Shown here: one piece after another, positions 29,845-33,477 of the stretch
How the letters are laid out: each line of letters starts with the position of its first letter
How positions within the stretch are numbered: position 1 is the stretch's first letter
DNA from: Nitrososphaerota archaeon
GTDB lineage: Archaea; Thermoproteota; Nitrososphaeria; Nitrososphaerales; Gagatemarchaeaceae
Length of the DNA stretch: 33,477 nucleotides
Assembly (NCBI GenBank): GCA_027886905.1
Contig: JAPCJO010000016.1
Coordinates: 1-33,477 of the forward strand
Direction of reading: 5' to 3'
Notes under the pieces: generated by a model
Databases searched by the model: none
The model's input: only the letters and a program-made list of their open reading frames with translations
What the model was told of the DNA's origin: nothing
Made by a program: the position numbers and the translations under genes

Positions 29845-30623
29845 GGCCGGATGAAGACCGGCCACCCGGAACCGACACCATGCCGCTAGCCGTCGCCAAG
29901 CCGCGGGTAGCGGTCGTCGTCCCTACATACAACGAGAAGGAGAACATCGAGGAATTCAGGCGGAGGCTCGAGCCCGTCCTGAAGTCGATGGGGGGAAGGA
30001 TGACCGTGCTCTTCGTCGACGACAACAGCCCCGACGGGACGGGAGCCGAGATAAGGCGCCTGATGCAGAGCACCCCCGAGTTCCAGCTGCTCGAGAGGGA
30101 GGGGAAGAAGGGGCTCGGGACCGCCTACCTCGAAGGCTTCCGGCGCGCCCTCGAGAGCCTCGACCCGGACATAGTGGTTGAGATGGACGCGGACCTGCAG
30201 CACCCCCCCGAGGTGCTCGAGGCCCTGGTCGAGAAGGTCGCCTCAGGGGAGGCGGACGTGGCCATCGCGTCGCGCCACGTCACTGGAGGGAGCTTCGAGA
30301 GCATGAACTGGCGCAGAAGGACCATCAGCAAGGGGGCGAGCTGGTACTCGAGGACCGTCCTGGGGCTCGGGGTGAAGGACACCACCACGGGATTCAAGGC
30401 GTTGAAGAAGAGCACCGTCGAGTGCCTTCTGGCTCACCCCCCTCGCTCCACGGGATTCATCTTTCAGGTGGAGTCCCTGTACATCATGAAGAAGAACGGG
30501 TTCAAGATGGTAGAGATCCCCTTCACCTTCGAGGTGAGAGCCACTGGTGCCTCGAAGATGGGAGGCGGAGAGATGCGGGAGTTCTTCTTCGGAGTCCTGC
30601 GCATCAGATTCAGAAAATACTGA
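29841..30623 (+). CDS. Dolichol-phosphate mannosyltransferase-like GT2 (Dpm1 type)
   Basis: This soluble GT2 transfers a sugar from a nucleotide donor to a polyprenyl phosphate carrier. VAVVVPTYNEKENIEEF, FVDDNSPDGT, VVEMDADLQHPPE (DxD) and RHVTGGSFESMNWRRR are in order. DTTTGFKALKK and FEVRATGASKMGG complete the Dpm1 pattern. The protein ends without a C-terminal membrane helix, so it is the single-domain form. The TTG start at 29841 overlaps the aminotransferase stop (ttga), suggesting coupling. ATG 29880 gives a 247-residue alternative starting 8 residues before VAVVVP. Lipid-linked sugars made here could feed N-glycosylation or the glycan region to the left. Confidence 0.9.
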   Translation: MRPDEDRPPGTDTMPLAVAKPRVAVVVPTYNEKENIEEFRRRLEPVLKSMGGRMTVLFVDDNSPDGTGAEIRRLMQSTPEFQLLEREGKKGLGTAYLEGFRRALESLDPDIVVEMDADLQHPPEVLEALVEKVASGEADVAIASRHVTGGSFESMNWRRRTISKGASWYSRTVLGLGVKDTTTGFKALKKSTVECLLAHPPRSTGFIFQVESLYIMKKNGFKMVEIPFTFEVRATGASKMGGGEMREFFFGVLRIRFRKY

Positions 30624-30627
30624 CCGG

Positions 30628-30909
30628 TCAGCTAGTAGGCTTCTTGTCCATCCCGCCGGTCGCGGGCGCGCTGGGCGCGGCGGGCGCCTGTCCCGCGGTA
30701 CCCGCCATCTCAGGCATGGGTTCCGGAGGAGGCGTGGTCGCCATCGTCCACCCGATCCAACCGAGGATTCCTAGCAGCACCACGACGCCCAAGAACGCGG
30801 TGATTTCCAGTATTATCTTCGAGAAGAAGTAGAGGAGGACGCCATAGACGATTATCCCCAAGACGCTGCCTCCGAGTATCGCCCCTCCCAGGGCCCTGTC
30901 GTTTGCCAT
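30628..30909 (-). CDS. Small membrane protein with Pro/Ala-rich C-terminus, function unknown
   Basis: This 93-residue protein has two hydrophobic helices (LGGSVLGIIVYGVLLYFF and LEITAFLGVVVLLGILGWIGW). A flexible Pro/Ala/Gly-rich tail follows. It starts at ATG 30909 with a TATA-like box about 28 nt upstream, so it is likely leaderless. It is divergent from rpo12 and convergent with the Dpm1-like gene (4-nt gap). I do not recognise its family. The paired small helices and tail suggest a membrane scaffold or accessory subunit, which is only a guess. Confidence 0.6.
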   Translation of the reverse strand: MANDRALGGAILGGSVLGIIVYGVLLYFFSKIILEITAFLGVVVLLGILGWIGWTMATTPPPEPMPEMAGTAGQAPAAPSAPATGGMDKKPTS

Positions 30910-30930
30910 ACGAGCGGAGGGTCGCAGGAG

Positions 30931-30942
30931 CGAAATTTAACC
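30931..30942 (-). promoter_or_regulatory. TATA-like box for the 93-residue membrane gene
   Basis: On the minus strand GGTTAAATTTCG is centred 28 nt before ATG 30909. Confidence 0.5.
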
Positions 30943-30980
30943 GTTCTCATTGAAAAAACCGCGATTCGCGGGGCAATGTA

Positions 30981-30989
30981 GAAATACAT
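30981..30989 (+). promoter_or_regulatory. TATA-like box for rpo12
   Basis: GAAATACAT is centred about 27 nt before ATG 31012, predicting a leaderless mRNA. Confidence 0.5.
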
Positions 30990-31011
30990 CCTTTTGACGC
31001 TTGAAATTGCA

Positions 31012-31239
31012 ATGTCTGAAACACAACTGCCCCAATCGGGCGAAGCAACGGCCGCCGCCGCGCCGGCCGCCGAGCAGCCGGTCAAGGTCTTCCCAGGGGC
31101 GGTATACGAATGCGTAAGGTGCGGCACGAGGACGACCCAGGAGGAGCTTTCCTCTCTTCCCGAGGTGAAGTGCATATGCGGCTACCGGGTCTTCAGGAAG
31201 GTGAGGCCCAGCGTAGTCAAGCAGATCAAGGCGGTCTGA
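31012..31239 (+). CDS. rpoP: DNA-directed RNA polymerase subunit Rpo12 (RpoP)
   Basis: This is the small zinc-ribbon subunit of archaeal RNA polymerase (homolog of eukaryotic Rpb12), which stabilises the Rpo2/Rpo3 assembly. Cysteines C34-x2-C37 (YECVRCGTRT) and C54-x-C56 (VKCICGYRVF) form the zinc site, and RKVRP follows as in the family. The 75 residues are longer than the usual 45-50, because residues 1 to about 28 form an Ala/Pro/Gln-rich extension. I choose ATG 31012 rather than the in-frame TTG 30994, because the TATA-like box is then at the correct distance. The glyS gene follows 72 bp later behind its own promoter. Confidence 0.9.
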   Translation: MSETQLPQSGEATAAAAPAAEQPVKVFPGAVYECVRCGTRTTQEELSSLPEVKCICGYRVFRKVRPSVVKQIKAV

Positions 31240-31270
31240 GAAGCGCCCTTCCGTCGATCGCATACCTACT

Positions 31271-31280
31271 CCTAAAATAA
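31271..31280 (+). promoter_or_regulatory. TATA-like box for glyS
   Basis: CCTAAAATAA is 32-41 nt before ATG 31312, predicting a leader of about 9 nt. Confidence 0.5.
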
Positions 31281-31311
31281 GGTCTCACCGAGCGGGGCGC
31301 ATCGAGACCAC

Positions 31312-32781
31312 ATGAACTACGAAGACGTGATGAACGTCGCCCAGAGAAGAGGCTACCTGATGAAGTCGGCGGAGGCTTACCCCAACACCCCCGCGGGCTT
31401 CTGGGACTACGGCCCGCTCGGCGTCGCGCTCAAGAACAGGTACGTCGAGCTCTGGCGCAGGAACCTCGTCAAGAGGGACGAGATGGTGGAGATTGACGCC
31501 GTCCAGATAATGCCCAAGGCCGTCTTCGTCGCCTCGGGGCACCTTTCGAACTTCACCGACCCCATCGTGATATGCGGGACTTGCCACTCGCTGTATCGTC
31601 CCGACAAGCTCATCGAGGAGAAGACGGGTCGAGCCGTCCCCGAGGGGCTCCCCGACGAGAAGTATGACGAGCTCCTCAGGGAGAACGGCATCCGCTGCGC
31701 AAAGTGCAAGGCGGAGCTGTCAGGAACGAAACGCTTCAACATGATGTTCAGGCTCGGCATAGGCCCCCAGGGAGACGAGGCCTACCTCCGGCCTGAGACG
31801 TGCCAGGGGATCTTCGCCGATATCCCCTACCTCTTCAAGACGCAGCGCCTCAAGCTCCCCAAGGGGTTCGCGCAGTTCGGGAAGAGCTTCAGGAACGAGA
31901 TAGCCCCCAGGCAGGGCGTGCTCAGGGTGCGCGAGATCTACCAGGCCGAGATAGAGGTCTGCTTCAACCCGGAGAACGTCTCGCTCCCCAAGTTCGACGT
32001 CGCCTCCGAATTCGTCCTTTCGATATCGAAGGGCGACGTGGAGCCCGTCCCGACCAAGGTCTCCGACGCCATCGTCGCGGGGACGGTCCCCCACAAGCTC
32101 ATCGGCTACTACCTCTACCTCATCCAGAGCTTCTACGAGCAGTCCGTCGGGCTCGCCAAGGGGGACATCAGGCTGCGCACGCTCACGGACGTCGAGAAGG
32201 CCTTCTACTCGAAGGTGGCGTTCGACCTCGAGGTGAGGACGTCTGTGGGGTGGCTCGAGCTGGTGGCTTGCAACTACCGGTCGGACTACGACCTCAAGAG
32301 GCACTCCGAGGTGAGCGGGACGGACTACACCGTGGAGGACGACGGGAAGAAGGTGCTCCCGCACATCTTCGAGCTCTCGATGGGCGTCGACAGGAGCCTC
32401 TACGTCATCCTGGAGAAGGCCTACAGGTCGGAGAAGGACGCCAAGGGGCAGGAGAGGACGTACCTCTCGCTGAGGCCGGACATCGCCCCGATCCAGGCGG
32501 GGATATTCCCGCTGGTCTCGAAGGACGGGCTGGACGTGGAGGCGGAGCGGCTCTACAACGCCCTTCGCATGGAATTCGACCTGTTCTACGACGAGTCGGG
32601 CTCGATAGGCAGAAGGTACGCGAGGGCAGACGAGGCGGGGATACCTTTCTGCATCACCGTGGACGGGGAGACGCTGAGCAAGGGGGACGTCACTGTCAGG
32701 CACAGGGACGACAGGTCTCAGGACAAGGTGAGCAAGGAGAAGCTGGGCGAATGGCTCCGGGCCCATCTCGAGCGTGCCTGA
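31312..32781 (+). CDS. glyS: Glycyl-tRNA synthetase, alpha2 dimeric type
   Basis: This 489-residue class II synthetase charges tRNA-Gly. It opens YEDVMNVAQRRGYLMKSAEAY and GFWDYGPLGVALKN, the typical GlyRS glycine-binding start. An inserted domain carries ICGTCHSLYRP and RCAKCKAEL, a Cys4 zinc-like pair. Motif 2 is RPETCQGIF (usually RPETAQGIF), then FGKSFRNEIAPRQGVLRVREIYQAEIE. Motif 3 is LPHIFELSMGVDRSLYVIL, and the anticodon-binding domain begins near IAPIQAGIFPLV. It starts at ATG 31312 behind a TATA-like box. The DUF92 gene converges on it, 4 nt between stops. Confidence 0.95.
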   Translation: MNYEDVMNVAQRRGYLMKSAEAYPNTPAGFWDYGPLGVALKNRYVELWRRNLVKRDEMVEIDAVQIMPKAVFVASGHLSNFTDPIVICGTCHSLYRPDKLIEEKTGRAVPEGLPDEKYDELLRENGIRCAKCKAELSGTKRFNMMFRLGIGPQGDEAYLRPETCQGIFADIPYLFKTQRLKLPKGFAQFGKSFRNEIAPRQGVLRVREIYQAEIEVCFNPENVSLPKFDVASEFVLSISKGDVEPVPTKVSDAIVAGTVPHKLIGYYLYLIQSFYEQSVGLAKGDIRLRTLTDVEKAFYSKVAFDLEVRTSVGWLELVACNYRSDYDLKRHSEVSGTDYTVEDDGKKVLPHIFELSMGVDRSLYVILEKAYRSEKDAKGQERTYLSLRPDIAPIQAGIFPLVSKDGLDVEAERLYNALRMEFDLFYDESGSIGRRYARADEAGIPFCITVDGETLSKGDVTVRHRDDRSQDKVSKEKLGEWLRAHLERA

Positions 32782-32785
32782 CGTG

Positions 32786-33477
32786 TCAGCCTAGAATCAA
32801 GAATAGCCCTACCGCGCCCAGCGCCCCGAAGACCGTCGCCAGGACGTTGACCACGTGGTTGTCGACGAACTTCACCCCCGATGAGAACCTGGTGGGCTCG
32901 CCGCAGTGGACGAGGCTCTCCGAGGGCTTGCCGCAGACCACGCAGTGACTCTTGCGCTGGAAGGTAGCCCCCGCCACGCTGTCAGCCACCGAGCCGATCA
33001 GCCCCCCGGCGATTGAGATGGCGACGACGTAGACGGGCTCGAGGCCGCTCGCGACGCCCAACACCGCCGCGACCAGCCCGATGAGGGCGGAGGCGAGGAG
33101 CGTCCCGGCGAACCCCATCGGGCTCACGCCCCCGGAAGTCCCGGGAGAGACGCTCCTCCCGAGGTGGGTGATCAGGCGGGGAGGGGACCTGTTCAGGAGC
33201 CCGAGCTCCGTCGCGACCGTGTCGCTGGCTGCCGCGGAGACGGCGCCGACGTATAGGACGGCGAAGACCGTGCCGCCCGCCAGGAGCTCGCCCAGCCCGA
33301 GCAGCGAGGCGATCCCCCCGTTGGCGAGGATGTTCGGCCAGTTCCTCGTGCCGCCCTTCTCTTGGGCGCTCCCGATGCTCTTCTTGTACTCGTAGCGGTA
33401 CCAGGTGAACGCGACCCCGAGGACGAAGAAGGTGGCGACGATGACGAACCACCTCCAACCCCCTCCCAGGATGATTG
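32786..33477 (-). CDS. DUF92 (TMEM19/VTE6-like) integral membrane protein, 5' end beyond window
   Basis: The open frame runs from the stop at 32786 to the right edge without an internal stop, so the start is outside the window. The 230 visible residues match DUF92. GTRNWPNILANGG and SAAASDTVATELG appear first, then SPGTSGGVSPMGF and GGLIGSVADSVAGATFQRK. An archaeal zinc-like HCVVCGK ... HCGE insert is followed by VDNHVVNVLATVFGA. Several membrane helices surround these loops. Plant relatives (VTE5/VTE6) phosphorylate phytol or phytyl phosphate, so an isoprenoid-phosphate or CDP-lipid role is possible in archaea but unproven. An internal GTG at 33127 could be mistaken for a start, but homology continues well upstream of it. 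Confidence 0.88.
   Translation of the reverse strand, partial: IILGGGWRWFVIVATFFVLGVAFTWYRYEYKKSIGSAQEKGGTRNWPNILANGGIASLLGLGELLAGGTVFAVLYVGAVSAAASDTVATELGLLNRSPPRLITHLGRSVSPGTSGGVSPMGFAGTLLASALIGLVAAVLGVASGLEPVYVVAISIAGGLIGSVADSVAGATFQRKSHCVVCGKPSESLVHCGEPTRFSSGVKFVDNHVVNVLATVFGALGAVGLFLILG

Noticed and set aside
31720-32766. A 348-residue minus-strand frame inside glyS
   Set aside because: Antisense shadow of a well-conserved synthetase; no motif or start signal.
32786-33127. A complete 113-residue gene starting at GTG 33127
   Set aside because: The frame stays open to the right edge, and DUF92 motifs (GTRNWPNILANGG, SDTVATELG) lie upstream of that GTG. It is an internal codon of a longer gene.
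1-33477. tRNA, rRNA, CRISPR array or long direct repeats
   Set aside because: Reading the intergenic gaps by eye gave no cloverleaf with a plausible T-loop/acceptor pair and no regularly spaced repeats. A covariance-model scan could still find something small.

Overview
The window is GC-rich, gene-dense archaeal DNA. Ribosomal protein S26e, the small RNA polymerase subunit Rpo12 (RpoP), archaeal-type Pro/Thr/Tyr/Gly-tRNA synthetases, a family B replicative DNA polymerase and a CDP-alcohol (archaetidyl) phosphotransferase place it in the TACK superphylum. A Nitrososphaeria/Thaumarchaeota-like lineage is my best guess, by inference only. Many genes start with GTG or TTG, and AT-rich TATA-like boxes (CTTAAA, TATAAA, TTAAATA) often lie about 27-45 nt before the chosen start, so very short leaders or leaderless mRNAs seem common.

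Layout. 1-121: 5' end of a TnpB-like transposon protein running off the left edge. 317-6385: housekeeping block with a GDT1-family cation transporter, proS, a PfkB-family sugar kinase, rps26e, a CDP-alcohol phosphatidyltransferase, a small zinc-finger-like protein and thrS. 6382-10395: DNA polymerase B interrupted by a 443-residue intein that has a LAGLIDADG endonuclease domain and an atypical Gly-Gln C-terminus. 10462-24344: a surface-glycan region. It holds a secreted phosphoesterase, two NDP-sugar SDR enzymes, a transaldolase, gmhB, gmhA, a MOP-family flippase, an alkaline-phosphatase-superfamily enzyme, a VTT-like membrane protein, hddA, hddC and two glycosyltransferases. 24395-27488: membrane proteins and an M48 metallopeptidase with an unusual N-terminal domain. 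27639-30623: tyrS, a DegT-type aminotransferase and a Dpm1-like glycosyltransferase in a tight operon. 30628-33477: a small membrane protein, rpo12, glyS and a 5'-truncated DUF92 membrane protein at the right edge.

The central story is the 11.5-21.4 kb region. It encodes every step of a nucleotide-activated heptose pathway: transaldolase (sedoheptulose 7-phosphate supply), GmhA (isomerase), HddA (7-phosphate kinase), GmhB (7-phosphatase) and HddC (guanylyltransferase). Two SDR enzymes that could tailor the GDP-sugar, a flippase and two glycosyltransferases lie alongside. This pathway is classically bacterial, so an archaeal GDP-heptose route, probably for S-layer or other surface glycans, is the most interesting system here. 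Function is inferred from motifs and gene order; no experiment or database search was possible.
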